Shown here: positions 1-8,956 of the stretch, piece after piece | Numbering within the stretch: the first letter of the stretch is position 1 | How the letters are laid out: each line of letters starts with the position of its first letter | NCBI GenBank assembly: GCA_028687575.1 | Contig: JAQTZW010000004.1 | Location: 62,001-126,000 of the forward strand | From: Gallionella sp. | GTDB lineage: Bacteria; Pseudomonadota; Gammaproteobacteria; Burkholderiales; Gallionellaceae | Length of the DNA: 64,000 nucleotides | Direction: 5' to 3' | Program-made: the position numbers and the translations under genes | The notes under the pieces: model-generated | What the model was told of the DNA's origin: nothing | Seen by the model: only the letters and a program-made list of their open reading frames with translations | Database searches by the model: none

Positions 1-276
1 AAAGGCGATGAACAGGTTGAAGGTGAAGCGTTGTGCGGCCTCCTGCTTCTGCAGCAGACCGCTAGTCACCGAAGCCAACTTGGCGCGGTATTCCCAGCAC
101 ACCGCGAGGATGGCCGCGAACTGGATGACAATCTCGAACACCTTGCCGCGCTCGTCGTTGAAATTCAGCAGGTCGCCCGCCAGAATCAGGTGGCCGGTGG
201 AAGAGATCGGCAGGAATTCGGTCAGACCTTCGACCAGACCGAGGATGGCAGCTTTGAGTAACAGGATGATGTCCAT
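1..276 (-). CDS. uppP: Undecaprenyl-diphosphatase UppP (BacA), N-terminal part, cut by window edge
   Basis: Reading leftward from the ATG at 276 gives 92 residues beginning [17 protein letters not shown], followed by the family hallmark [20 protein letters not shown] and a hydrophobic helix. UppP dephosphorylates undecaprenyl pyrophosphate to recycle the lipid carrier used for peptidoglycan, O-antigen and capsule synthesis; the protein is an integral inner-membrane enzyme of about 270 residues, so roughly two thirds lie outside the window. The acidic/serine motif [10 protein letters not shown] (around residues 20-30) forms part of the family's active site. Carrier recycling fits well with the large glycan cluster nearby, but this is probably a housekeeping gene and not part of it. 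Frame and identity are clear; only the 3' end is missing. Confidence 0.93.
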   Translation of the reverse strand, partial: MDIILLLKAAILGLVEGLTEFLPISSTGHLILAGDLLNFNDERGKVFEIVIQFAAILAVCWEYRAKLASVTSGLLQKQEAAQRFTFNLFIAF

Positions 277-284
277 GAGATTCC

Positions 285-311
285 GTCATTCCCGCGCCGG
301 CGGGAATCCAG
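285..311. repeat. Palindromic dispersed-type repeat with 7-bp arms
   Basis: The arms ttcccgc (289-295) and gcgggaa (300-306) pair perfectly around gccg. The surrounding words gtcattcccgcg and gcgggaatcca match a short palindromic repeat that I know from many beta- and gammaproteobacterial genomes. It lies between uppP and the DUF1289 gene, and the stop codon of the latter (286-288) falls inside it, so the repeat supplies that protein's last residues (GFPPARE). It could form a hairpin in the leftward message. I saw no second copy in this window. Confidence 0.6.
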
Positions 312-507
312 TAGTTTGTAAAATTGCAATGCGCAGGTTCACCGCGCACCGCTCCGCCTCGTCCATCTCCACCCAATGCGTGATTTCTTCGAAAGTGCGC
401 AGGCACGAACGGCACACATCATCGCCCAGCACCGTGGTGCAGTGACCTACACAAGGTGAATCGGAGGTTATGTTGAGGCGCTGATCGTGGGTGGGGAAAG
501 CAGGCAT
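286..507 (-). CDS. DUF1289 domain protein (Fe-S-like cysteine motif)
   Basis: This encodes 73 residues from the ATG at 507; a longer frame to 579 exists, but the conserved part begins just after the shorter start (MPAFPTHDQRLN). The core SPCVGHC, then GDDVCRSCLRTFEEI and W-x-x-M-D-x-x-E-R are the DUF1289 signature: three or four cysteines followed by a conserved tryptophan and glutamates, which in this family are thought to bind metal. Function is unknown. The C-terminal tail is encoded by a palindromic repeat, so it is probably not conserved. It reads toward uppP with a 9-base gap and may be co-transcribed with it. Confidence 0.8.
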   Translation of the reverse strand: MPAFPTHDQRLNITSDSPCVGHCTTVLGDDVCRSCLRTFEEITHWVEMDEAERCAVNLRIAILQTTGFPPARE

Positions 508-574
508 GGCAGCATTATACCTGCGGCTGGGCGGTGCGCTCCAATCGCGGAAATCCGCCCGGCTACCACCGAAT

Positions 575-603
575 TTCAAATGTGCGTAAATATGACGTAC
601 AAT
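575..603 (+). promoter_or_regulatory. Promoter with overlapping palindromic operator for the TacA/TacT-type pair
   Basis: A -35-like ttcaaa (575-580) and a -10 tacaat (598-603) are separated by exactly 17 bases. The spacer is filled by an imperfect 21-base palindrome (581-601) whose outer half-sites read tgtNcgt and acgNaca. An antitoxin-type ribbon-helix-helix dimer would be expected to bind such a site and block the promoter. The coincidence of spacing, -10 and palindrome is read directly from the sequence; autoregulation is inference from DUF1778/TacA family behaviour. Confidence 0.5.
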
Positions 604-633
604 TCCCGTGTCAACAAATCGGGAGTGACAGCC

Positions 634-900
634 ATGTCAGCAACCACCGCCAACGAATCGTCGCGCATCAATCTGCGCACCAGCGCCGATACTAAAGCCA
701 TGATCGAACGTGCCGCCGCACTGATGGGCACGACCGTATCCGGTTTCATGCTGCAAAACGCCTACGAGGCGGCGCGGCGCGTGGTGTCGGACTACGACAC
801 GCTCATGCTCACCCAGCGCGACTTCGAAGCATTTGCCTCGTCTGTGGAAAAACCGCCTAAACCCAAAGCCGCACTGCGCAAACTCATGGCGCGCAAGTAA
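634..900 (+). CDS. tacA: DUF1778 (TacA-type) antitoxin
   Basis: An 88-residue protein. The N-terminal half, SRINLRTSADTKAMIERAAA followed by LMGTTVSGFML, is the ribbon-helix-helix DNA-binding part of DUF1778 antitoxins. The C-terminal tail (DFEAFASSVEKPPKPKAALRKLM) is the flexible segment that in TacA proteins wraps the acetyltransferase toxin. The ATG at 634 was preferred over upstream frames because conservation begins there; an upstream in-frame ATG (592) would place the start inside the predicted operator. It ends two bases before the toxin gene, the usual antitoxin-first order. The pair probably neutralises translation arrest and represses its own promoter. Confidence 0.85.
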   Translation: MSATTANESSRINLRTSADTKAMIERAAALMGTTVSGFMLQNAYEAARRVVSDYDTLMLTQRDFEAFASSVEKPPKPKAALRKLMARK

Positions 901-902
901 AC

Positions 903-1397
903 GTGGCAGCCATCCAACTGCTAGTCAAGCAGCATAACCGCGACGGCTTTGATTGCGGCGATGCGGCGCTTAACGAATTTCTACAGCGACAGGCAGGCCA
1001 GCAACAACGGAGCGGTTTCGGCAAAACCTATGTGGCGCTGGCGGAAGACGGCGCAGCCGTCATCGGCTTCGTCACTGTGAGCGCGGGCCAGATCGCCACG
1101 GCATCGCTACCCGCCCAAGCCAAACTACCGCGCCACCCCGCCCCCATTCTGCGCATCGGTCGCCTGGCGGTGGATGTGCACCATCAGGGCAAAGGCATCG
1201 GCCAAGACCTGCTGGCGTTCGCATTGCGCTTGGCGGTGGAATTCTCGCAACGCGTGGGGCTTTATGCCGTCGTGGTTGATGCCAAACACGACAAAGCAAA
1301 AGCGTTCTATACCAAGCTGGGCTTCATCCCCTGCATGGATAATCCGCTGGCGCTGTATCTGCCGGTTGCTACGCTGGAGCAGGCTAGTGGTGCGTGA
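903..1397 (+). CDS. tacT: GNAT-family acetyltransferase toxin, TacT type
   Basis: 164 residues from a GTG start at 903, two bases after the antitoxin stop. The N-terminal FDCGDAALNEFLQRQA is typical of the TacT/AtaT branch of GNAT toxins. The acetyl-CoA pyrophosphate-binding loop is at about residues 86-102 (RLAVDVHHQGKGIGQDLL), and the C-terminal VDAKHDKAKAFYTKLGF carries the conserved Tyr used as general acid. Members acetylate the amino group of aminoacyl-tRNAs and stop translation. Function is inferred from family and from the adjacent DUF1778 antitoxin; which tRNA is targeted cannot be read from sequence. Length is normal for an active enzyme. Confidence 0.85.
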   Translation: MAAIQLLVKQHNRDGFDCGDAALNEFLQRQAGQQQRSGFGKTYVALAEDGAAVIGFVTVSAGQIATASLPAQAKLPRHPAPILRIGRLAVDVHHQGKGIGQDLLAFALRLAVEFSQRVGLYAVVVDAKHDKAKAFYTKLGFIPCMDNPLALYLPVATLEQASGA

Positions 1398-1521
1398 ATT
1401 AATCCCTCCACAAGCAGGACCAGTAAACGGCTCCTCATATATCGCGAAATTCATGCTTGACTCCAACTTCTCTAGCTGGCCTAATTAGCTCATAAATCTG
1501 AGCCAAACAAGGAGCCGAACC

Positions 1522-1779
1522 ATGGCCATGGAAACGATACTTTCCGACCTTTCCGTCAGCATGACGGAATTCAAGAAAAACCCGAACGAAGCCCTGCGCG
1601 AGTCGGGCGGGCGCGCGGTTGCCGTGCTCAGCCACAACAAGCCCGCTTTCTACATGGTGCCGCCCGAACAATACGAAGCCATGCTGGAAGAACTCGACGA
1701 CCTTCAGCTTGTCCGCTTGGCAAAAGAACGCCTCAAACAAAAAGGCCGTGCCGTCGAGGTGACGCTGGATGATCTCTAA
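1522..1779 (+). CDS. Phd/YefM-family antitoxin (StbD/RelB type)
   Basis: 85 residues beginning MAMETILSDLSVSMTEFKKNP, the characteristic start of StbD-like Phd/YefM antitoxins: the first 50 residues fold as the DNA-binding dimer (SVSMTEFKKNP, then AVAVLSHNKPAFYMV), and the acidic tail (EVTLDDL) would bind the toxin. A good ribosome site ggag (1511-1514) lies seven bases before the ATG at 1522; an alternative ATG follows at 1528. The gene overlaps the next by 11 bases, indicating translational coupling. The 124-base gap upstream holds a weak promoter-like pair (ttgact 1457-1462, taatta 1482-1487, 19-base spacer) and no other gene. Confidence 0.82.
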   Translation: MAMETILSDLSVSMTEFKKNPNEALRESGGRAVAVLSHNKPAFYMVPPEQYEAMLEELDDLQLVRLAKERLKQKGRAVEVTLDDL

Positions 1780-2086
1780 GCAGGGCAAAGCCCCCGCGAA
1801 ATACCGGCTGAAATTTGTGCCGGACGCATGGCGCGAATGGCAGGCGCTCGACGGCTCCATCAAACAGGCTCTCAAGCCACTGTTGGCAAAGCGCCTGCAA
1901 AATCCGCATGTGCCGGGTTCGCTTCTGCATCGCGAATTGGCGGGCTGCTACAAGATCAAGCTGCTCAAACAGGGATGCCGACTGGTGTACATGGTCGAGG
2001 ACGACGAGTTGATCGTGCTGGTGCTGTCGGTGGGCAAACGGGAAGGCGATGCAGCATATCGGGCGGCGTCGAAGCGCAACAAATAG
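1769..2086 (+). CDS. relE: RelE/StbE-family mRNA interferase toxin
   Basis: 105 residues. The first residues (KYRLKFVPDAWREWQAL) and the core KPLLAKRLQNPHVPGSLLH, LAGCYKIKLLKQGCRLVYMVEDDELIVLVLSVGKRE are the RelE/StbE fold; basic residues (Lys, Arg at KLLKQGCRLVY and GKRE) are those used by the family to bind mRNA in the ribosome A site. It overlaps the antitoxin gene by 11 bases, as is normal for relBE-type pairs. The mcrB start codon follows after only 26 bases with its own ribosome site, so the toxin-antitoxin pair and the restriction genes may share one transcript. Confidence 0.83.
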   Translation: MISKQGKAPAKYRLKFVPDAWREWQALDGSIKQALKPLLAKRLQNPHVPGSLLHRELAGCYKIKLLKQGCRLVYMVEDDELIVLVLSVGKREGDAAYRAASKRNK

Positions 2087-2112
2087 GGATGCACTGAACT
2101 CAAGGGGTAAAC

Positions 2113-3606
2113 ATGACTGACGCACTTCAAACTTTGGCCGATGCTATTGCCGCAGGAACAGCAACATCTGATACCGAAATGCTGTCCGCGATGCGTGGCA
2201 TATTTGGAGAGCGGTATCACAAACGCTCTGCTCAACACCTTGAGCATGACAGGCCCCCATTCATTCGAAATGCGTACGGCAAAGCTGGCAGTGAAACGGA
2301 GCATGTGGCGTATGCCGGATTCATAAATCCTGACAATCCATCCAGCGGCCCCTATGGTGGGACCAGTTTGGTCTGGTTCCCGCGCGCAGAGGGTTGTTTG
2401 ATTGATTTCGGAATTGGCACGCGAGGGTTGAGTCCCGATGAAGGCATCTTGACGCGTCCCGGACATCGTCGGCGAATTTCGAGTTTGCGCCGCTATTTGA
2501 TAAGCCAAGGCATACCGGTGGTCTGGGCTCGGCAAGACCCCGCAACCATTGGCGTGCCAGTGCCTGACATCGTCACAAAGCAACTCCCGGCGTGGGAATC
2601 AGTGTTCAAACGCTATAGCAACGAGCTCTATTGTCTTGCTGTTGTGCCGAAAGATGACCCTGCCAAGGCACGACTGGTCGTACAGGCTTTCCTCGATCTT
2701 TATGCATATGAGCGAGGATGGGAGGTGCTCACGAGCGCCAAGGATGAATATCGACAGTTCATTGCTAGTCTCAATGCGATGTGGTTCGCAAATCCGACTC
2801 TTGAGGATATTTCAGCCTTGCTGAAAACACGACGATTTGTAGTCCTCGAGGGGCCTCCTGGAACAGGGAAATCGCGAGTCGCGGAACAGATTCTGCGCGA
2901 AAAATACGATGACAATGGATTGATCACTCAGTTTCACCCCTCTACTACATACGAAGATTTTGTCGCAGGTCTGTCGCCTGATGTCGCCAATGAACATCTT
3001 CGCTTTCAGGCTCGTCGCGGCCATTTGATGGAGGCGGCAATAAAAGCTCAAGCGCATGCCGCATTGCTTGTCGTGGATGAAATCAATCGCGCTGATCTTG
3101 GTCGTGTCCTCGGCGAGGCGATCTACCTATTTGAGGCTGAATCTGGGGCACCGCGGTCTGTTCGATTGCCACACTCGATTGATGGAGAACAGACCTTCAC
3201 GCTCCCCTCGATGTTGCATGTTCTAGCCACCATGAACACTGCTGACCGAAGCGTTGCACGGATGGATCTTGCGATTCGTCGTCGCTTCGCTTTCGTTACC
3301 ATGATGCCAGATCGCCGAGTCGTCCAGGCTCATAGCACCCAGACGGGATTGGAACTTTTTGACGCGCTCTGCGATGTCTTTTTGGAGTTTGCTCCAGACG
3401 ACGCTCTGGCGCTTCTACCCGGACATTCATATTTCATTGTGCCGGATAAGGATGAGGTCGCTTTGAGCACGCGCTTGCGCCATGAGTTGCTACCTCTTGT
3501 GGATGACTACATCCGTGAGGGATATTTGGGCCCAGCAACGGCGGCGCTGCATGCTGTACGGAACCAAATCGCCGACGCTGCTCAGATACGTCACGATATT
3601 GCCTAA
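2113..3606 (+). CDS. mcrB: McrB-like AAA+ (GTPase-type) subunit of a modification-dependent restriction system
   Basis: 497 residues. The C-terminal half is a McrB AAA+ module: Walker A GPPGTGKS at about 247-254, Walker B LLVVDEINRADL at about 318, and the McrB signature MNTADRS at about 374, followed by RMDLAIRRRF. In McrBC this motor hydrolyses GTP and translocates DNA, delivering it to the McrC nuclease. The first 230 residues do not resemble the E. coli McrB 5-methylcytosine reader as I know it and may recognise another modification. The start ATG at 2113 is preceded by aagggg. The stop is one base before the ATG of mcrC. Activity against modified foreign DNA is inferred from family. Confidence 0.85.
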   Translation: MTDALQTLADAIAAGTATSDTEMLSAMRGIFGERYHKRSAQHLEHDRPPFIRNAYGKAGSETEHVAYAGFINPDNPSSGPYGGTSLVWFPRAEGCLIDFGIGTRGLSPDEGILTRPGHRRRISSLRRYLISQGIPVVWARQDPATIGVPVPDIVTKQLPAWESVFKRYSNELYCLAVVPKDDPAKARLVVQAFLDLYAYERGWEVLTSAKDEYRQFIASLNAMWFANPTLEDISALLKTRRFVVLEGPPGTGKSRVAEQILREKYDDNGLITQFHPSTTYEDFVAGLSPDVANEHLRFQARRGHLMEAAIKAQAHAALLVVDEINRADLGRVLGEAIYLFEAESGAPRSVRLPHSIDGEQTFTLPSMLHVLATMNTADRSVARMDLAIRRRFAFVTMMPDRRVVQAHSTQTGLELFDALCDVFLEFAPDDALALLPGHSYFIVPDKDEVALSTRLRHELLPLVDDYIREGYLGPATAALHAVRNQIADAAQIRHDIA

Positions 3607-3607
3607 C

Positions 3608-5059
3608 ATGGCAGCCCCTCCAGTCACGAAGCGCAGAACAGGTGGAAATCGCACTAGCGTAGTTCGCGCTCGTAGGGAGGAGGTTCACCTTGGCAAAACG
3701 CCTCAATCACGCCCTCTTCTTCACGGCGTTGACTGTGGAGCTCCCCTTGTCGTTGATCCTTCACCCTATATAGCCACAGCCCGTGAGCCAGGCTGGGGGA
3801 CTTACCTCGATGCTTTTTTATCCCGCAATCGGGCAGCATTGAACGCCCTGGATCTTGAGCCCCGAATCGTTTCCGGTCGCGACGGCGTTCGCCTTGAACT
3901 TCAGCCGGGGTTGCGTGCCGGGGCCGTTCCGCTGAGGTCGGTAGTTACGGGCCAAATTGCAGGGGGAATAGTAATCAACCCTCGGTTTGGATGGCCCGGT
4001 GTCGGGCAAGTGTTGTCCGACACCGGTTGGGGAAGTGGTCCGGAGTTTCTGAGCCTGCCGCTCGTGCCGGGTAGTGGCCGCGAAGTTCCTCCGTGGGTTT
4101 TAGCTGGCCCGGTTCTTCGCCGTCTGAAGGATTTGTTGTTGCATCTTAAACCCGGTTATATCGAATGTGATGAAGTACGGAGTCATCCTCGGGGGCAGAT
4201 CCAATGGAATACATACTTGAGCCGTCAGATGCCGACAGGCCGATGGCATCACCTCCCGTGCCGCTTTAGCGAACTTGACACAGATTCGCGCCTCCGTCAG
4301 ATCATTCGCTGGACGTTAGAACGTCTGCATACGGATTTAGGAGTCGTGGGTGGGGCTGATCCGATTGCGTTATCTTTGATCGGGCAGATCGTTCTACTTC
4401 TTGAAAAAGTTGTAGATGTGCCGGCGCGACGACCGCTACGTGGGGAGCTCGAGCAGGGCATTGGTGGTGGCCTAATGACTTCATTTGAGTTGCGCGAGGG
4501 CTTACAAGCAATAGGATGGATCGCGGATGAGCGCGGCCTTGGAGGAGGCCAAACATCAGACGGCCTGGCCTGGTCTCTTCCCCTTGAACAATTATGGGAG
4601 CGATATGTGGAGAGCTTGGTGCGAAGCGATGCGGCTCTTACGGGAGGCAAGGTGCAAGTTGGGCGCTTGGGAGAAACTACCGTGCCTCTGGCATGGAATG
4701 ATCCAAGCCATAAGGCGCTTGGCCACCTTGTGCCTGACTTCCTTGTGCATCGACGAGATGGCATCGAAATTGTCGATGCCAAATACAAATCACACTTCGC
4801 GGATTTAGATGCAAACCGTTGGTTTGCTTTGGCAGAAGAAACACAAGCATCTATGCGAGCTGACCTTCACCAAATTCTGGCCTATGCAGCTACAACCGGC
4901 GCTGCAGATCGGGTTCGCGCCACACTGGTGTACCCAGTTCGCCGTGCGTTATATGAAGATTTGCGCCAATACAATCGCGATGAAACCAAGGCCGTGATTT
5001 CAGTCGGTCAGCGGCAGATCACCCTCTGCATGCGAGCGATCGCCTTTGGTTCAGCGTAA
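3608..5059 (+). CDS. mcrC: McrC-like PD-(D/E)XK nuclease subunit
   Basis: 483 residues from the ATG at 3608, chosen because it directly follows the mcrB stop (3604-3606); the frame is open further upstream inside mcrB but that part is not conserved. The nuclease site is visible near the C-terminus: PDFLV at about residue 376 and DAKYK at about 390, the PD...D-x-K pattern of McrC, with a tryptophan-rich LEQLWERYVE helix ahead of it typical of 5-methylcytosine restriction McrC. The N-terminal basic region (VTKRRTGGNRTSVVRARRE) is unusual. Together with McrB it would cleave modified DNA. Codon use looks less GC-rich than in thiC or the rhamnose genes, consistent with acquisition. Confidence 0.82.
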   Translation: MAAPPVTKRRTGGNRTSVVRARREEVHLGKTPQSRPLLHGVDCGAPLVVDPSPYIATAREPGWGTYLDAFLSRNRAALNALDLEPRIVSGRDGVRLELQPGLRAGAVPLRSVVTGQIAGGIVINPRFGWPGVGQVLSDTGWGSGPEFLSLPLVPGSGREVPPWVLAGPVLRRLKDLLLHLKPGYIECDEVRSHPRGQIQWNTYLSRQMPTGRWHHLPCRFSELDTDSRLRQIIRWTLERLHTDLGVVGGADPIALSLIGQIVLLLEKVVDVPARRPLRGELEQGIGGGLMTSFELREGLQAIGWIADERGLGGGQTSDGLAWSLPLEQLWERYVESLVRSDAALTGGKVQVGRLGETTVPLAWNDPSHKALGHLVPDFLVHRRDGIEIVDAKYKSHFADLDANRWFALAEETQASMRADLHQILAYAATTGAADRVRATLVYPVRRALYEDLRQYNRDETKAVISVGQRQITLCMRAIAFGSA

Positions 5060-5085
5060 CCGGAGCAACTCACCAAGTGCCGCTA

Positions 5086-5205
5086 TCACGCCTTGTGATA
5101 AACCTCCGCCCCCTGCTTCACGAACTCGATTGATTTCACTTCCATGCCTTTTTTCAGCGCCAACTGTTCGGAGACGCCTTGCTTGGCGGCAAAGTCGCAA
5201 ACATC
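5086..5205 (-). pseudogene. Displaced 3' remnant of thiC (last 39 codons plus stop)
   Basis: This segment reads leftward as the last 39 residues of ThiC plus stop, still in frame. Compared with the live gene end at 6075-6194 I count 8 base differences in about 120, giving only three residue changes (Arg to Cys, Met to Leu, Glu to Lys). It is a direct repeat of the thiC end, 989 bases away, and the HepT stop codon (5204-5206) overlaps its inner border. No start codon or upstream ThiC sequence is present, so it is a footprint and not a gene. The largely silent differences suggest it came from, or has long been separated from, a related thiC. Confidence 0.85.
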
Positions 5206-5698
5206 ATTCCTGCTTGCGAATACCTACGCTCAGAGCTTGCTGCTCCATGCGCTCGACGATTGCGATGAGCATACGGGTTGCTTCGTCAGCCGTTTGCAAC
5301 GCTTCAAGGAACAGCTCTGCTTCTGACATGTATTCGTGAACGAGAAGGTTGCGGAGTTTTCTTGCGCTCACGAAAGATTCGGTGCTTTCCAGCCATCCGG
5401 CTCTTTCGGCATAGGCGAGATTATCGAGCAGATATTGTGGAGTGCCGCCCAGCAGGACGACGAAGCGGGGAATGAGTTTTTCTCCGATGTGATCTTGTAG
5501 CCGACCGAAGCGACTAACAAAAGCGTCGATCTTTTCTGCAAGGTCATCGCGCTGCGTGAGATTTTGTACCCACGCTAAATCGATGTGTTGAGCAAACAGG
5601 GTGCGATGGGTATAGCTCAGGTGAGCTGCTTCTTTTTTCGCGAGTTCAAGCGCGAGAAGGGCGTTCTCGGCGTGTTCTGGCAGGTAGGCCAAGCTCAC
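5204..5698 (-). CDS. hepT: HEPN-domain toxin HepT
   Basis: 164 residues, all-helical in character. The RNase motif of HEPN toxins is present as R116-N-L-L-V-H121-E-Y123, an exact R-x4-H-x-Y. In the HepT/MntA systems studied, the tyrosine of this motif is the residue modified by the partner nucleotidyltransferase. It starts four bases inside the end of the MntA gene (ATGA overlap). HepT proteins of this branch cleave RNA when unmodified. The C-terminus runs straight into the thiC remnant. Family and partner agree, so the call is firm; the RNA target is unknown. Confidence 0.87.
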   Translation of the reverse strand: MSLAYLPEHAENALLALELAKKEAAHLSYTHRTLFAQHIDLAWVQNLTQRDDLAEKIDAFVSRFGRLQDHIGEKLIPRFVVLLGGTPQYLLDNLAYAERAGWLESTESFVSARKLRNLLVHEYMSEAELFLEALQTADEATRMLIAIVERMEQQALSVGIRKQE

Positions 5699-5994
5699 AG
5701 CATCACTCCCGTGCGTCTTGCGATGCCAAAGATAGGTGCATCGGCGGTACGCCCATCTTTGAGCAAAACATCAAGCTTGCGATCGCCCAAGGCGAGGATC
5801 AGAGCGCCGTATAAAGTGCACAGCACTTTGGCGCGATTGGGAAATGTTGCATCGGTTTCAACCAGCAGATCAATATCGCCGCCTCGCAAGTCATCGTCCA
5901 CGCGCGAACCGAACAGCCAGACGCGATTCTCCGCGCCCAGCACACGATTTACGGTGCTTTTGGTAATTTGCGTTTGATCCGATGTAAGCCTCAT
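5695..5994 (-). CDS. mntA: MntA-type minimal nucleotidyltransferase antitoxin
   Basis: 99 residues from the ATG at 5994, preceded by aagga; an in-frame ATG at 6036 lacks a ribosome site and gives a non-conserved extension. The catalytic loop is G29-S30-x9-D40-I-D42, with a third acidic residue in KLDVLL (D75), the arrangement of active minimal nucleotidyltransferases. In studied pairs MntA transfers AMP to the tyrosine of HepT's R-x4-H-x-Y motif and so silences it. It is the first gene of the two-gene unit and the whole unit sits between two copies of the thiC 3' end. Confidence 0.86.
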   Translation of the reverse strand: MRLTSDQTQITKSTVNRVLGAENRVWLFGSRVDDDLRGGDIDLLVETDATFPNRAKVLCTLYGALILALGDRKLDVLLKDGRTADAPIFGIARRTGVML

Positions 5995-6074
5995 GCGATT
6001 TCCTTTTTGCTGGCAAGCCCGCGCTGCCATTGGCAAAAATCATAACATGTCCAGTGTTCGCAGCGGAGCAGGCA

Positions 6075-7981
<1,907 letters not shown>

Positions 7982-7985
<4 letters not shown>

Positions 7986-8064
7986 TCCCTACGACGGCAT
8001 TACCCGTACAGGTTCAGAGGGTGTTTCTCACTTCGTGGCACAATTGCCGGCGAAGACCCCTAGC
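7982..8064 (-). ncRNA. TPP riboswitch (THI element) upstream of thiC
   Basis: Read on the minus strand the segment begins ctaggggtcttc, continues through gtgaga, then accctctgaacctg and gggtaatgccgtcgtaggga. These are the conserved cores of the thiamine pyrophosphate aptamer: the pyrimidine-binding ctgaac-type internal loop and the pyrophosphate-binding helix arm. It lies immediately ahead of thiC in the right orientation. TPP binding should lower ThiC production. Borders are approximate by a few bases. Confidence 0.93.
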
Positions 8065-8132
8065 GAGTTGCGCAAGTTACTGGAAAAGTAGGGGAAAAGC
8101 AACCTTGCCGTGAATATGGGCGCATGCTTGTG

Positions 8133-8161
8133 TTGAGCATGGCGGGGTGTGTTGCTATACT
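8133..8161 (+). promoter_or_regulatory. Sigma70-type promoter for pcm
   Basis: ttgagc (8133-8138) and tatact (8156-8161) are separated by 17 bases, a near-consensus pair about 50 bases before the pcm start. It faces away from the thiC riboswitch, so the 8065-8210 gap is a divergent promoter region. No start site has been measured. Confidence 0.6.
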
Positions 8162-8210
8162 CGCGCAGAATAATATCTATAGACCAATACAAACAGGGAT
8201 GGAAATCAAA

Positions 8211-8867
8211 ATGCAGAACGTGGAACAAGTACGCTTCAACATGATAGAACAGCAAATTCGTCCATGCGAAGTATTGGACGGTAAGGTGCTGGACTTGCTG
8301 CACCATGTGCGCCGTGAGAATTTCGTGCCGGAGGGCAAGAAGGAAATGGCCTTCATGGATATGGAAATCCCGCTGGGTTATGGCGTATCGATGTGGCAGC
8401 CCAAGCTGGAGGCGCGCGCGCTGCAGGAACTGCGCCTGAATGGTGGCGACAAGGTGCTGGAAGTCGGCACGGGCAGCGGTTATCTGACCGCCTTGCTGTC
8501 TTCTTTGGCCGGCTCGGTTACTTCTGTTGAGATCGTCCCGGAACTGAGCGAGATGGCCAAAGCACATCTCCAACCTTTGCATCGCGACAACATCACCCTG
8601 GAAGTCGGCGATGCCGCGCAAGGCTGGAGTCATGGCGAAAGCTACGATGCCATTGTGCTGACCGGTTCCACTCCAGTGCTGCCAGAATCCTTCAAGGCCA
8701 GCCTGAAAGTCGGCGGTCGCCTGTTTGCCGTGGTGGGTGATGCACCGATGATGGTGGCCAAGCTGATTACGCGTGTTTCGACCGATACCTTTGAAACTGT
8801 CAACATCATGGAAACCAGCATTGCACCGCTGCAGAACGCCGCACAACCCAAACGTTTTGTGTTTTGA
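8211..8867 (+). CDS. pcm: Protein-L-isoaspartate O-methyltransferase family protein
   Basis: 218 residues from the ATG at 8211 (MQNVEQVRFNMIEQQIRP); in-frame ATGs at 8199 and 8124 have poorer ribosome-site spacing. The SAM-binding motif VLEVGTGSGYLTALLSSL (residues about 82-99) with the acidic VEIVPEL that follows is typical of the Pcm family, which methylates isoaspartyl residues for repair of damaged proteins. The pcm-tolC order is common in betaproteobacteria, and this branch is often annotated as Pcm by homology alone. The family call is firm; strict isoaspartate activity is not proven. Confidence 0.85.
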   Translation: MQNVEQVRFNMIEQQIRPCEVLDGKVLDLLHHVRRENFVPEGKKEMAFMDMEIPLGYGVSMWQPKLEARALQELRLNGGDKVLEVGTGSGYLTALLSSLAGSVTSVEIVPELSEMAKAHLQPLHRDNITLEVGDAAQGWSHGESYDAIVLTGSTPVLPESFKASLKVGGRLFAVVGDAPMMVAKLITRVSTDTFETVNIMETSIAPLQNAAQPKRFVF

Positions 8868-8890
8868 GTATATGCCAGGCTTTTCCGGGC

Positions 8891-8955
8891 GGATTGCACA
8901 TTGCGTCGGCAAGCGGTAATATTAGAAAAATCTAATAAACGTCATTGTGCAATCC
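8891..8955. promoter_or_regulatory. Nested inverted repeats in the tolC leader
   Basis: ggattgcaca (8891-8900) and tgtgcaatcc (8946-8955) are perfect 10-base inverted repeats; the right arm ends one base before the tolC ATG. Between them attaga-aaaa-tctaat (8921-8936) is a second, smaller palindrome. On RNA they would form a nested hairpin covering the start region, where no Shine-Dalgarno sequence is visible. They could equally be protein-binding sites on DNA. The repeats are certain; the role is not known. Confidence 0.55.
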
Positions 8956-8956
8956 G

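Noticed and set aside
8..445. Plus-strand frame across uppP and the DUF1289 gene
   Set aside because: Both opposite-strand genes have clear family motifs; the plus-strand product has none and runs through the palindromic repeat.
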